Positions 7,984 to 16,190 of a DNA stretch of 64,000 nucleotides are shown here, piece after piece (the first letter of the stretch is position 1; each line of letters begins with the position of its first letter). The stretch is from assembly GCA_947625485.1 (NCBI GenBank), contig CANQOP010000001.1:62001-126000 (forward strand), written 5' to 3'. Made by a program: the position numbers and the translations under genes. A model generated the notes under the pieces. That model was given only the letters and a program-made list of their open reading frames with translations, was not told where the DNA came from and did not search any database. This DNA is from an uncultured Clostridia bacterium. Its GTDB lineage: Bacteria > Bacillota > Clostridia > Oscillospirales > Acutalibacteraceae.

Positions 7984-9516
7984 ATGGAATTTAATCTAAA
8001 AAAAACCTCCGTAGGCGAGCTTTCAACCGTTCTTGATACTGTATCCGAGCAGCCTGTGGATATTGATTTTACCTTGCCGGACTATTGTCCGGATATTGAG
8101 AAAATTCTTCGCTGCAAAATAACGCCGAAAATTTACAATAAAAATTTAAGCGGCGGTCAGCTCCAGCTTGACGGTACGACAGTCGTGACTGTTCTTTATG
8201 TGGACGCTCAGAACAATACAATCAGAGCGTGCGAGCAGTCACTGCCTTTTTCCGCGTCATTCCAGCTCAAGGATTTACCCGAACAGTACATAGTTGACGC
8301 ATTCACAAAGTGCGAGTATGTAAATTGCCGCGCTTTGTCGAAACGACGTCTTACTGTTCACGGAGCGTTTTCTCTCTACGCAAAGGTGAGCGCAAAGAGT
8401 TCCATAGAGCTCTGCTCTCCCGACGACGATGATGCTTTGGAGTATAACACAAAGGACATAAAATGCGCATCTCTTACATCTCTGGGGCAGGAGCAGTTTT
8501 CGGCGGGCGACGAGCTGAAAATCACGGGGAAACCACCCGTAGAAATTATTCTTGATTCCGATGTCAGAGCGTGCATTACCGACTATAAGATTATTCCTGA
8601 CCGCCTGATGCTCAACGGCGAGCTTAACGTACGCATACTTTACCTAAGCTCACCGGATTCACCAACTCCTCAACAGATAGACTGCCTTATTCCTTTTAAT
8701 AAAATTCTTGAGTGTGAGGGACTTTCAGAGGAGTCAACCGCGTGCGTCAACATTTCTCTTATGTCTTTTGATATACGCCTCAAATCAGATATTCTTTCTG
8801 AGGACCCTGTGGTAGATGTTGACAGTCGTTTGTGTGCGTCTGTAGTCGGTTATACATCTGTTACTGTTCCTATTGTTCTTGACGCTTACAGCACCGAGTA
8901 TATAGTTGAACTCGAGAAAAATCAATTAACTTTACCTGAGGAAATCTGCGTTCTTGAAGACTCGTTTATGCAAAAGGAAACGCTTAGCATTGACGATGCG
9001 CCAATAGCCGAGATCATTGACTTCAGATGTGAACATACCGCCCTGAGTCCGATTATAAACGGCTCCGAAATTACTCTTAACTCAAAGCTTAACATATGCA
9101 TTCTTGCTAAGGACAGCGAGGAACAGCCTATTTATCTCGAACGTTCCGTGGAATTCAGTAAAACGCTTGAGACAGAGATTAAATGCAACAATATTCTGGG
9201 TGCTGATTCATGCGTATCAAGTCTCAGTTACCGTCTGGGTGATAACAACACTATTGAACTGCGGGCTGAGATAAAGTATTGTGTTACCGCAGGCAAAACG
9301 TCCAATTGCACGATGGTAACGATGATTTCCGCAAATGAAGATAATAAAGTCAAAAAGAAGTCCTGCGCTCTCACACTTTACTATGCCGAGGCGGGAGAGG
9401 AGCTTTGGAACATAGCAAAGTGTTACAGCACGCGCCGAAAGATGATTTGTGACGAAAACGGAATTGATTGCGAAGAGCTTTCTGAGCCGATGATGCTCTT
9501 AATACCGACAATTTAG
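7984..9516 (+). CDS. sipL: SipL-like SpoIVA-interacting protein (DUF3794/SPOCS repeats plus LysM)
   Basis: The start ATG 7984 follows AAGGAGAG at a good distance; the ATG at 7942 has no such site. The 510-residue protein contains repeated SPOCS/DUF3794 domains (for example about residues 30-120, 165-280 and 320-430, with recurrent DVD and VDI-type strands) and a C-terminal LysM-like segment (about 460-510, beginning YYAEAGEELWNIAKCY). This architecture is that of Clostridioides SipL, a coat morphogenetic protein whose LysM domain binds SpoIVA at the forespore surface. spoIVA follows 10 bases later, which strongly supports the assignment. Confidence 0.85.
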   Translation: MEFNLKKTSVGELSTVLDTVSEQPVDIDFTLPDYCPDIEKILRCKITPKIYNKNLSGGQLQLDGTTVVTVLYVDAQNNTIRACEQSLPFSASFQLKDLPEQYIVDAFTKCEYVNCRALSKRRLTVHGAFSLYAKVSAKSSIELCSPDDDDALEYNTKDIKCASLTSLGQEQFSAGDELKITGKPPVEIILDSDVRACITDYKIIPDRLMLNGELNVRILYLSSPDSPTPQQIDCLIPFNKILECEGLSEESTACVNISLMSFDIRLKSDILSEDPVVDVDSRLCASVVGYTSVTVPIVLDAYSTEYIVELEKNQLTLPEEICVLEDSFMQKETLSIDDAPIAEIIDFRCEHTALSPIINGSEITLNSKLNICILAKDSEEQPIYLERSVEFSKTLETEIKCNNILGADSCVSSLSYRLGDNNTIELRAEIKYCVTAGKTSNCTMVTMISANEDNKVKKKSCALTLYYAEAGEELWNIAKCYSTRRKMICDENGIDCEELSEPMMLLIPTI

Positions 9517-9526
9517 GAGGATAAAA

Positions 9527-11005
9527 ATGGAAGAAAGATCAGTATATAAGGATATTTCACGCCGTACAAACGGCGATGTTTACATAGGCGTAGTCGGTCC
9601 CGTAAGAACGGGAAAGAGTACATTTATAAAGCGGTTTATGGACACTATCGTCCTGCCGAATATCAAGGACGAAGGAGTATACAGACGCACTATTGACGAG
9701 CTTCCTCAGTCCTCGGGCGGCAGAACAATTATGACTACTGAGCCGAAGTTTATTCCCGAGGAATCCGTATCAATTACGCTCGCAGACAAGGCTAACCTCA
9801 ATGTCCGAATGGTTGATTGCGTAGGCTATATCGTAGACAGCGCGCTCGGATATATTGAGGACGAAACTCCCCGAATGGTTAAAACCCCGTGGTTTAACGA
9901 GGAAATTCCGTTTGAGCAGGCTGCCGAAATAGGCACACAAAAAGTAATAACCGACCACAGTACCATTGGTCTCGTTATTACAACCGACGGGTCAATTACT
10001 GATCTGCCGCGAGAGGAATACGCCGCAGCGGAACAGCGCGTGATAGACGAGCTGAAGAGCATTAATAAGCCCTTTATTGTGCTTTTAAACTCTATTAGTC
10101 CGCAGTCTGACTCGACTGTCTCTCTTGCTAACGACCTCTCGTCCAAGTATCAGGTTCCCGTTGTTCCCGTGAGCTGTATGGAGCTTGATGAAATCGAAAT
10201 CAAGCGTATCCTTGCTCAGCTTCTCTTTGAGTTTCCAATCCGTGAAATTGACGTAAACATTCCAAAATGGGTTGTATCTTTGCCTACAGAGCACCCAATA
10301 AAATCAGGAATTTTCAGTGCTATCAAGGAGTCTGCATCCAAAATTGAAAAGATACGCCAGATTCAGGAAACTTTAAATGAAATTGCCGACTGCGACTATA
10401 TAGAGCATAGCCGCCTGACTGATTTAAATCTCGGAAAGGGAGAGGCTGCTATATCAGTGGCTATTCCGACAAGCTTATTCTATCAGGTTCTCTCAGAGCG
10501 CACCGGTCTTGACATAAGCGATGAGTGCTCGCTGCTCGACTGCATATCCGACCTTTCTCAGAAACAGCGCGAGTTTGATAAGATTGCAGCAGCATATAAA
10601 CAGGTTCAGGATACGGGTTACGGAATTGTTATGCCGACTATGGAGGAGCTTACTCTTGAGGAGCCGCAAATCCTAAAGCAATCAGGGAAATACGGAATAC
10701 GCCTCAGTGCTTCTGCTCCGTCTATTCATATGATGAAGATAAATACAAAAACCGAGGTAACCCCGATTGTCGGTTCTGAGCAGCAGAGTCAGGAGCTTGT
10801 ATCGTATATGCTAAAGGAATTTGAGGAGGACCCGATCAAAATTTGGGAGTCCAATATTTTTGGCAAGAGCGTACACGAGCTTGTAAATGAGGGCTTGCAC
10901 AACAAGCTTTACCGTATGCCGTCCGACGCAAGGGCAAAGATAGCGGAAACGATTGAGAAAATAATTAATAACGGATGTAACGGCTTGATATGTATAATCC
11001 TTTAA
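9527..11005 (+). CDS. spoIVA: Stage IV sporulation protein A (coat basement-layer ATPase)
   Basis: A 492-residue protein beginning MEERSVYKDISRRTNGDVYIG, nearly universal in SpoIVA. Walker A GPVRTGKST lies at about residues 24-32, followed by the TRAFAC-type switch region (MVDCVGY near residue 102). SpoIVA hydrolyses ATP to polymerise irreversibly around the forespore as the base of the coat, anchored by SpoVM. The length matches the Bacillus protein. AGGAGG precedes the start by 7 bases. It is co-transcribed with sipL and ends at a strong terminator. Confidence 0.97.
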   Translation: MEERSVYKDISRRTNGDVYIGVVGPVRTGKSTFIKRFMDTIVLPNIKDEGVYRRTIDELPQSSGGRTIMTTEPKFIPEESVSITLADKANLNVRMVDCVGYIVDSALGYIEDETPRMVKTPWFNEEIPFEQAAEIGTQKVITDHSTIGLVITTDGSITDLPREEYAAAEQRVIDELKSINKPFIVLLNSISPQSDSTVSLANDLSSKYQVPVVPVSCMELDEIEIKRILAQLLFEFPIREIDVNIPKWVVSLPTEHPIKSGIFSAIKESASKIEKIRQIQETLNEIADCDYIEHSRLTDLNLGKGEAAISVAIPTSLFYQVLSERTGLDISDECSLLDCISDLSQKQREFDKIAAAYKQVQDTGYGIVMPTMEELTLEEPQILKQSGKYGIRLSASAPSIHMMKINTKTEVTPIVGSEQQSQELVSYMLKEFEEDPIKIWESNIFGKSVHELVNEGLHNKLYRMPSDARAKIAETIEKIINNGCNGLICIIL

Positions 11006-11021
11006 TATTAAAATTAATATT

Positions 11022-11055
11022 AAAATGGGCGGACTTATTTGTCCGTCCATTTTTA
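11022..11055 (+). terminator. Terminator after spoIVA
   Basis: Thirteen-base arms (AAAATGGGCGGAC / GTCCGTCCATTTT, one G-U) around a 6-base loop end in a T run. The following 150 bases up to the next promoter are AT-rich and show no gene. Confidence 0.9.
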
Positions 11056-11205
11056 CTACCCATAGTTAAACGCTGCGCAGCACAGGGTGATGAGTAAATA
11101 GGAAATTACACAGATCTCAACAATAAAACTAATTAACAAATAATTTCCATCAGCAAAAAGAAAACTGTAAAAAATAACGAAAATCAAAAAAATGTTTTTT
11201 AATCG

Positions 11206-11234
11206 TTGAACTTTATTCCAATATTAAGTATAAT
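11206..11234 (+). promoter_or_regulatory. SigA-type promoter of oadG-oadB
   Basis: TTGAAC (11206-11211), a 17-base spacer and TATAAT (11229-11234). A second TATAAT lies at 11242 without a good -35. Confidence 0.75.
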
Positions 11235-11271
11235 TGTATGGTATAATGGACTAAATATGGGGGTATTGTAT

Positions 11272-11673
11272 ATGGATTTAATGAGTAAATTCACCATATC
11301 TGCATCAATGCTGCTCACAGGATTTGTAATCGTGTTTGCCGTATTGTTCTTCCTTATCTTTTTAATCTGGCTTATGGGCAAAGTCGTTACTGGAGCGCAG
11401 AACAAGGCTGCCTCAAGAAAAGCTGCGAAAGTTGCTAAGGAAGCGCAGGAAAGTACCTATAAACAGCCTGAGAAAGCTGCTCAACCTAAGCTTGAGGCGG
11501 TTAAAGCCGTTAATCCCGACGGTGTTTCCGACGAGCTTGTTGCGGTTATCTCTGCAGCGGTTTACGGTATGTACGGTTCTTCGGAAAAGGTTAAGATCAA
11601 GAGCATTAAAAAATCAAAGTCCCGTTCGGCTTGGGCGAACGCGGGTGTGCTTAATAACACCAGACCGTTTTAA
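11272..11673 (+). CDS. Sodium-pumping decarboxylase gamma subunit (OadG family)
   Basis: ATG 11272 was chosen because GGGGG sits 8 bases upstream; upstream in-frame ATGs overlap the promoter. The 133-residue product has one N-terminal transmembrane helix (about residues 10-35), an Ala/Lys/Pro/Gln-rich linker (about 45-80), and a C-terminal segment (DELVAVISAAVYGMYG) typical of OadG. The gamma subunit assembles the alpha and beta subunits of the membrane Na+-transporting oxaloacetate or methylmalonyl-CoA decarboxylase. The beta subunit follows directly. Confidence 0.82.
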   Translation: MDLMSKFTISASMLLTGFVIVFAVLFFLIFLIWLMGKVVTGAQNKAASRKAAKVAKEAQESTYKQPEKAAQPKLEAVKAVNPDGVSDELVAVISAAVYGMYGSSEKVKIKSIKKSKSRSAWANAGVLNNTRPF

Positions 11674-11705
11674 CTTTTTCGATTCTAAAAGAAAGGAACC
11701 TAGGT

Positions 11706-12944
11706 ATGGAAATCATTCAAAACTTTTGGGACGCCTTAGTCGGTATTTTCACGGGCTCGGGGCTTGTGTCGCTCGACTGGCGCAATTACATTATGATAGC
11801 TGTGGCGTGTGTGCTCTTCTATCTTGCAATCAAAAAAGAATTTGAACCGCTTCTTCTCCTTCCGATAGCGTTCGGAATGCTGCTTGTTAATCTATATCCC
11901 GATATTATGGCAGCTCCCGAAACAACGCTTATGAGTGCGGAAGAATGTATAAAAGCTAAGGGCTCGACCGCAGGTTATGCGACTACAATACTTAACGGAG
12001 TAGAATATTATAATGTTCCTCACTACGGCGGACTTTTCTACTATCTGTATCAGGGAGTAAAGCTGGGTATTTACCCTCCTCTTATTTTCCTCGGAGTCGG
12101 AGCAATGACAGACTTCGGACCTCTTATAGCTAATCCGAAGAGTTTTATCCTCGGCGCTGCCGCTCAAATCGGTATATTTATTACTTTTATCGGAGCTATT
12201 TTTCTCGGCTTTACGAGTGCACAGGCAGGAGCTACCGGTATTATCGGTGGAGCCGACGGACCAACCGCGATTTATGTAACCACAAAGCTCGCACCCGAAC
12301 TTTTAGGTTCGATTGCTATCGCCGCTTATTCCTATATGGCGCTTGTTCCTATTATTCAGCCGCCTATTATGCGCGCTCTCACAACTAAGAAGGAAAGAGC
12401 TGTAGTTATGGAGCAGCTTCGCCCTGTTTCAAAGCTTGAGAAAATTATTTTCCCCATAACTATCGTTATAGTTATCTCAATTCTGCTTCCGGACGCCGCT
12501 CCGCTCGTTGGTATGCTCATGTTCGGTAACCTTTTAAAGGAGTCAGGCGTTTGCGAGCGTCTCTCAAAAACTGCTCAGAATGAGCTTATGAATATTATCA
12601 CTATTTTCCTCGGAACGACAGTAGGCGCTACGGCAACAGGCGCAAACTTCCTCTCCGCAAGCACGATTAAAATTATAGCTCTCGGACTGATTGCTTTTGC
12701 AATGGGTTCTGCGTTTGGCGTTCTGTTCGGAAAGATTATGTATAAGCTCACAGGCGGCAAGGTTAATCCCCTTATCGGTTCCGCAGGCGTATCCGCCGTA
12801 CCTATGGCAGCCCGCGTTTCCCAGAGAGTGGGGCAGGAGGAGAATCCAGGAAACTTCCTGCTTATGCACGCTATGGGTCCGAATGTCGCAGGCGTTATCG
12901 GCTCGGCTGTAGCTGCCGGTGTACTTCTAAACGTTCTCGCGTAA
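11706..12944 (+). CDS. oadB: Sodium ion-translocating decarboxylase beta subunit
   Basis: A 412-residue multi-pass membrane protein of the OadB/GcdB/MmdB family. The conserved GGADGPTAIY motif, which lines the Na+ site, lies at about residues 179-188, and a second conserved region (GTTVGATATGANFL) near 298-312. It couples decarboxylation of a carboxybiotin-bound group to Na+ export across the membrane. AAAGGAACC precedes ATG. No alpha (carboxyltransferase) or biotin carrier gene is next to it, so the substrate (oxaloacetate or methylmalonyl-CoA) is undetermined; gene symbol is by family. Confidence 0.88.
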   Translation: MEIIQNFWDALVGIFTGSGLVSLDWRNYIMIAVACVLFYLAIKKEFEPLLLLPIAFGMLLVNLYPDIMAAPETTLMSAEECIKAKGSTAGYATTILNGVEYYNVPHYGGLFYYLYQGVKLGIYPPLIFLGVGAMTDFGPLIANPKSFILGAAAQIGIFITFIGAIFLGFTSAQAGATGIIGGADGPTAIYVTTKLAPELLGSIAIAAYSYMALVPIIQPPIMRALTTKKERAVVMEQLRPVSKLEKIIFPITIVIVISILLPDAAPLVGMLMFGNLLKESGVCERLSKTAQNELMNIITIFLGTTVGATATGANFLSASTIKIIALGLIAFAMGSAFGVLFGKIMYKLTGGKVNPLIGSAGVSAVPMAARVSQRVGQEENPGNFLLMHAMGPNVAGVIGSAVAAGVLLNVLA

Positions 12945-12969
12945 TTGTAATTATATTTTGTTCAGAATT

Positions 12970-13000
12970 AATCGGCTTTCCGAAAAAAGGAAGGTCGATT
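12970..13000 (+). terminator. Probable terminator after oadB
   Basis: AATCGGCTTTCC and GGAAGGTCGATT pair with two G-U/mismatch positions around an A-rich loop, followed by ATTTATTTTA. The U tract is imperfect. Confidence 0.6.
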
Positions 13001-13009
13001 ATTTATTTT

Positions 13010-13054
13010 ATATTTCTAAATTAGAAATATAACTTATAGTATATAGTCTATAAT
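13010..13054 (+). promoter_or_regulatory. Palindrome and -10 element upstream of the tyrosine-kinase pair
   Basis: ATATTTCTAA (13010-13019) and TTAGAAATAT (13021-13030) form a perfect 10-base inverted repeat around one A. A TATAAT follows at 13049-13054; the expected -35 site (13026-13031) falls inside the right arm and has no clear hexamer. The arrangement suggests a regulator-dependent promoter for the downstream pair. Confidence 0.45.
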
Positions 13055-13086
13055 ATCTTCAGATAATTAAAATGGGAGGGTATGAA

Positions 13087-13776
13087 ATGCCAAAGGATCT
13101 TACTCCTCAAAAGATAATTGATATGCTTTTGCGCCACGTAAAGCTAATCGTTCTGATTACCGTTCTCGTGACGCTTATTGCATATGGATACTCGAGTTTC
13201 TTTATTACGCCTATATATACATCGTCGTCTCTTATTCTTATTCAGAACTATGACCCTAATGGTGAATCTGCTACTCAGCCCGTAAGCTACTACAATACAT
13301 CCGACGATCGTGTCAGGACAAGCGATATTCAGCAGTCCTCCACACTCGCAGGTCACTGCATTATAGCGTTTAATAATTTACCCGAAATGACTGCGCTTAT
13401 GTCGGGCACAAGCGTTGACATATCTCAGGTTGAGGAATCTTCTTTTGTTCGTTTCACGGTATCTTCCTCGAATGCTCAGAAGGCGGCTAACGTCGCAAAT
13501 CAGCTTGCCGAGCAGGCTCCAAAGACCTTCTCTAAACTTTTTGAGGGCAAGGGCAGGGTAGATACTATCACCAGCGCTTCACCTGCGTCTTCTCCTTCCT
13601 CGCCGGACGTAGGACGCAACACGTTTTACGGTCTGATAATCGGTCTTGCTATCGGCGTTCTACTCGCTTTCTTCCTCGAGATTATCGACACTACCTTAAA
13701 GCCCGGAGATGACCTTGCCAAGCTCTACGGAATCCCGGTATTTGCTGAAATTGTTGATTTTGAAAAGGAAGGTTAA
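13087..13776 (+). CDS. Wzz/CpsC-type polysaccharide chain-length regulator, kinase adaptor
   Basis: The start ATG 13087 is 6 bases after GGGAGGG; an upstream ATG at 13072 overlaps that site. The 229-residue protein has transmembrane helices near residues 19-40 and about 177-197, with the external Wzz domain between (YTSSSLILI near its start). A PASSPSSPDVGRN-type Pro motif precedes the second helix. In Firmicutes this protein (CpsC/CapA/YveK) recruits and activates the cytoplasmic tyrosine kinase encoded next, 9 bases downstream, and tunes exopolysaccharide length. No polysaccharide synthesis genes follow here. Confidence 0.85.
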   Translation: MPKDLTPQKIIDMLLRHVKLIVLITVLVTLIAYGYSSFFITPIYTSSSLILIQNYDPNGESATQPVSYYNTSDDRVRTSDIQQSSTLAGHCIIAFNNLPEMTALMSGTSVDISQVEESSFVRFTVSSSNAQKAANVANQLAEQAPKTFSKLFEGKGRVDTITSASPASSPSSPDVGRNTFYGLIIGLAIGVLLAFFLEIIDTTLKPGDDLAKLYGIPVFAEIVDFEKEG

Positions 13777-13785
13777 GGTGATAAT

Positions 13786-14550
13786 ATGAAAATTAAACTT
13801 CCCGGACAAAAAATCAGAGAGAATAAGGCGGCAGAAAATGCTGCGGATATAAAGAAGAGAAAAAAGAAGAGCGATAAAAACGTCATTTCCGAAAAAAGTA
13901 AATTTGCTATAGTTGAGGCGTATAAATCAGCCCGTACAAACATTATGTTTTCGTTGTCTGCGTCTGAGAATAAAGCTTTTGCGGTAACCTCCTTTTCAAA
14001 AGGAGACGGAAAAAGCACAGTTGCAGCAAACCTTGCAATTTCTTTCGCTAAAATGGGCAAGAAGGTTATTCTTATCGACTGCGACCTTCGTCGTCCCAAT
14101 ATACACAACCTTCTAAAGATTGAGAATAAAGCAGGATTCTCCGATATGGTCGGCAGAATGGTAGTGTTTGGCGACGTCGTTCACAGAGACGTTCTGCCGT
14201 GTCTCGATGTTCTCACTTCGGGTACTATCCCTCCGAACCCCTCTGAACTTATTGCGTCTCCTGAGGTTAGCCGCTTTGTTGAACGTTTTAACCGTGAGTA
14301 TGATTATATTATCTTTGATACTCCACCGGTCGGTGTAGTTGCCGACTCGCTTCTCTTAAAGGATTATATCGCCGGTTATCTTCTCGTTATCCGTGAGAGA
14401 AAAACCACTCACGGCGATATTGAGCATTTGCTTGAAAGCATTAAAATGACTGACGGAAAACCGCTCGGCTTTATCCGAGTAGGAGTGACACGTGAGGGCA
14501 AGCGTGGGAGAAGAGGCTATTATAATTACTATTACTATCAGTATTATTAA
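13786..14550 (+). CDS. CpsD/CapB-family bacterial tyrosine kinase
   Basis: A 254-residue BY-kinase. A basic N-terminus (about 1-40) precedes the Walker A segment SFSKGDGKST (about 68-77), Walker A' (VILIDCDLRRP, about 92-102) and Walker B (IIFDTPPVG, about 176-184). The C-terminal tail has a cluster of eight tyrosines within its last 11 residues, the autophosphorylation site in this family. It phosphorylates itself and targets in polysaccharide assembly, with the preceding membrane protein as activator. Spacing indicates one operon, which a terminator closes. Confidence 0.9.
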   Translation: MKIKLPGQKIRENKAAENAADIKKRKKKSDKNVISEKSKFAIVEAYKSARTNIMFSLSASENKAFAVTSFSKGDGKSTVAANLAISFAKMGKKVILIDCDLRRPNIHNLLKIENKAGFSDMVGRMVVFGDVVHRDVLPCLDVLTSGTIPPNPSELIASPEVSRFVERFNREYDYIIFDTPPVGVVADSLLLKDYIAGYLLVIRERKTTHGDIEHLLESIKMTDGKPLGFIRVGVTREGKRGRRGYYNYYYYQYY

Positions 14551-14563
14551 TTCTAATTTATCG

Positions 14564-14597
14564 AAAACCGCTGTTTTTGTGCAGCGGTTTTTCTTTT
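14564..14597 (+). terminator. Terminator after the tyrosine kinase
   Basis: AAAACCGCTG (14564-14573) and CAGCGGTTTT (14582-14591) form a 10-base stem with an 8-base loop, followed by T-rich sequence. Confidence 0.9.
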
Positions 14598-14640
14598 ATT
14601 TGTCTAAAATTCACGAAAACGCAAGTTTGTTTCAAAAAAC

Positions 14641-14669
14641 TTGCATTTTTACATAATATATTGTAAAAT
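14641..14669 (+). promoter_or_regulatory. SigA-type promoter of the aminotransferase gene
   Basis: TTGCAT (14641-14646), a 17-base spacer and TAAAAT (14664-14669), with the GTG start 50 bases downstream. Confidence 0.65.
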
Positions 14670-14719
14670 ATTAAAGGCAATTTAATTTTTTTGAAATATT
14701 TGTAAAGGGAGTAATCACT

Positions 14720-15994
14720 GTGGGCTATCTCAACTCTGATAAGGATTTACTTAGAAAAGAGCAAGAAAATCTTAAAAAAATATACGAGAATTATAAGGGC
14801 AAGGGACTTGATTTAAATATGTCGCGCGGAAAACCGTCACCCGAGCAGCTTGATTTATCTATGCATCTGCTGGACGCTATTCCGTCCTCCGACGAGTGCA
14901 AGGCGGCTGACGGTCTTGACTGCCGAAACTACGGCGAGCTTGAAGGTATTTTTGAGTGTCGTGAGCTTTTCTCAGACATACTTGAGACAGAGCCTGAGAA
15001 TGTCTTTATCGGCGGCAACTCCAGTCTTAATATGATGTTTGATGTTATTTCGTGTTTTATGACAACCCCGATTTATGAGGATACAACTCCTTGGCTTAAC
15101 GTTAAAAACAGAAAGTTTTTGTGTCCTGTTCCCGGTTATGACAGACATTTCGGAATAACGGGCTACTACGGCTTTGATATGATTCCGATACCGATGAATG
15201 ATGACGGTCCCGATATGGATATGGTTGAGAAGCTCGTGTCCGAGGACGACAGCATAAAGGGGATATGGTGCGTTCCGAAATACAGTAATCCCACAGGTAT
15301 CACTTTCTCCGACGAGGTTGTAAAGCGCTTTGCCGCTTTAAATCCTGCCGCTAAAGATTTCCGAATTATGTGGGATAACGCCTATGCCGTTCACGATGTA
15401 ACTGATACACCCGATACCCTGCTCAATATTTTTGATGAGTGTAAAAAGACAGGTAACGAGGATTTGCCTATAGCATTCTGCTCTACCTCAAAAATTACTT
15501 TTTCAGGCGCAGGAGTTGCCGCAATGGCTGCGTCTCCGCTCAATATGAAGGTATTAAAGAACCGTTATAACTATCAGACCATTGGTTATGATAAAATTAA
15601 TATGCTGCGTCACGCTAAGTTTTTCGGAAATCACGAAGGCCTTATCAGCCATATGCAAAAGCATAAGACTGTGCTTGCGCCTAAGTTTGAGGCGGTTGTA
15701 AGCAAGCTTTCGGCTGAGCTGGGAGATACAGGAATTGCACAATGGACAAATCCCAACGGAGGCTATTTTATAAGCGTTAACGTTTATAACGGCACAGCTA
15801 AAAGAGTTGTCGAGCTATGTAAGGAAGCTGGCGTTACTCTTACGGAAGCCGGCGCAACCTATCCTAACGGAGACGACCCTGACGACAGCAATATCCGAAT
15901 TGCTCCGTCTTTCCCGAGCGTTGACGAGCTGACTGCCGCAATGGATATTTTCTGCGTTTGCGCTAAACTTGCTGCGCTTGAAAAGCTTGTTTAA
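14720..15994 (+). CDS. MocR-like class I aminotransferase (aspartate aminotransferase type)
   Basis: A GTG start at 14720 follows AAAGGGAG. The 424-residue enzyme matches the Aminotran_MocR type: LNMSRGKPSPEQ near residue 32, PLP-contacting SNPTG at 189-193, DNAY at 219-222, and the Schiff-base lysine in STSKITFSGAG at Lys258. Despite the name there is no DNA-binding domain. Characterised members are aspartate aminotransferases (subgroup Ic), linking oxaloacetate/2-oxoglutarate with aspartate/glutamate. Single gene with its own promoter. Substrate assignment is by family only. Confidence 0.85.
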   Translation: MGYLNSDKDLLRKEQENLKKIYENYKGKGLDLNMSRGKPSPEQLDLSMHLLDAIPSSDECKAADGLDCRNYGELEGIFECRELFSDILETEPENVFIGGNSSLNMMFDVISCFMTTPIYEDTTPWLNVKNRKFLCPVPGYDRHFGITGYYGFDMIPIPMNDDGPDMDMVEKLVSEDDSIKGIWCVPKYSNPTGITFSDEVVKRFAALNPAAKDFRIMWDNAYAVHDVTDTPDTLLNIFDECKKTGNEDLPIAFCSTSKITFSGAGVAAMAASPLNMKVLKNRYNYQTIGYDKINMLRHAKFFGNHEGLISHMQKHKTVLAPKFEAVVSKLSAELGDTGIAQWTNPNGGYFISVNVYNGTAKRVVELCKEAGVTLTEAGATYPNGDDPDDSNIRIAPSFPSVDELTAAMDIFCVCAKLAALEKLV

Positions 15995-16071
15995 TGCACA
16001 AGTCGGCGCGATAATTTTTGTGTGTTTTGTCAAAAATATCGTTAAAATATCAACAAAAATTCGAGATAATA

Positions 16072-16100
16072 TTGACTTTTATCTAAAAAAATCTTATAAT
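16072..16100 (+). promoter_or_regulatory. SigA-type promoter of secD-secF
   Basis: TTGACT (16072-16077), a 17-base spacer and TATAAT (16095-16100) make a near-consensus promoter 90 bases upstream of secD. Confidence 0.82.
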
Positions 16101-16142
16101 TACTCTGTTACGTCTGTACATATGCAAACGTGGCAGAGTAAT
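16099..16142 (+). promoter_or_regulatory. Inverted repeat in the secDF leader
   Basis: ATTACTCTG (16099-16107) and CAGAGTAAT (16134-16142) are perfect 9-base arms 26 bases apart. The left arm overlaps the -10 and the probable start site, so it could be a protein-binding site or a 5' mRNA stem. No known riboswitch is recognised. Confidence 0.4.
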
Positions 16143-16190
16143 TCTGCTTTTATGTATGGATTATAGAAAATATTTGGAGGTCCTATTGGC

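Noticed and set aside
14720..15994. MocR transcription factor
   Set aside because: The protein has only the aminotransferase part with an intact PLP lysine and no GntR DNA-binding domain.
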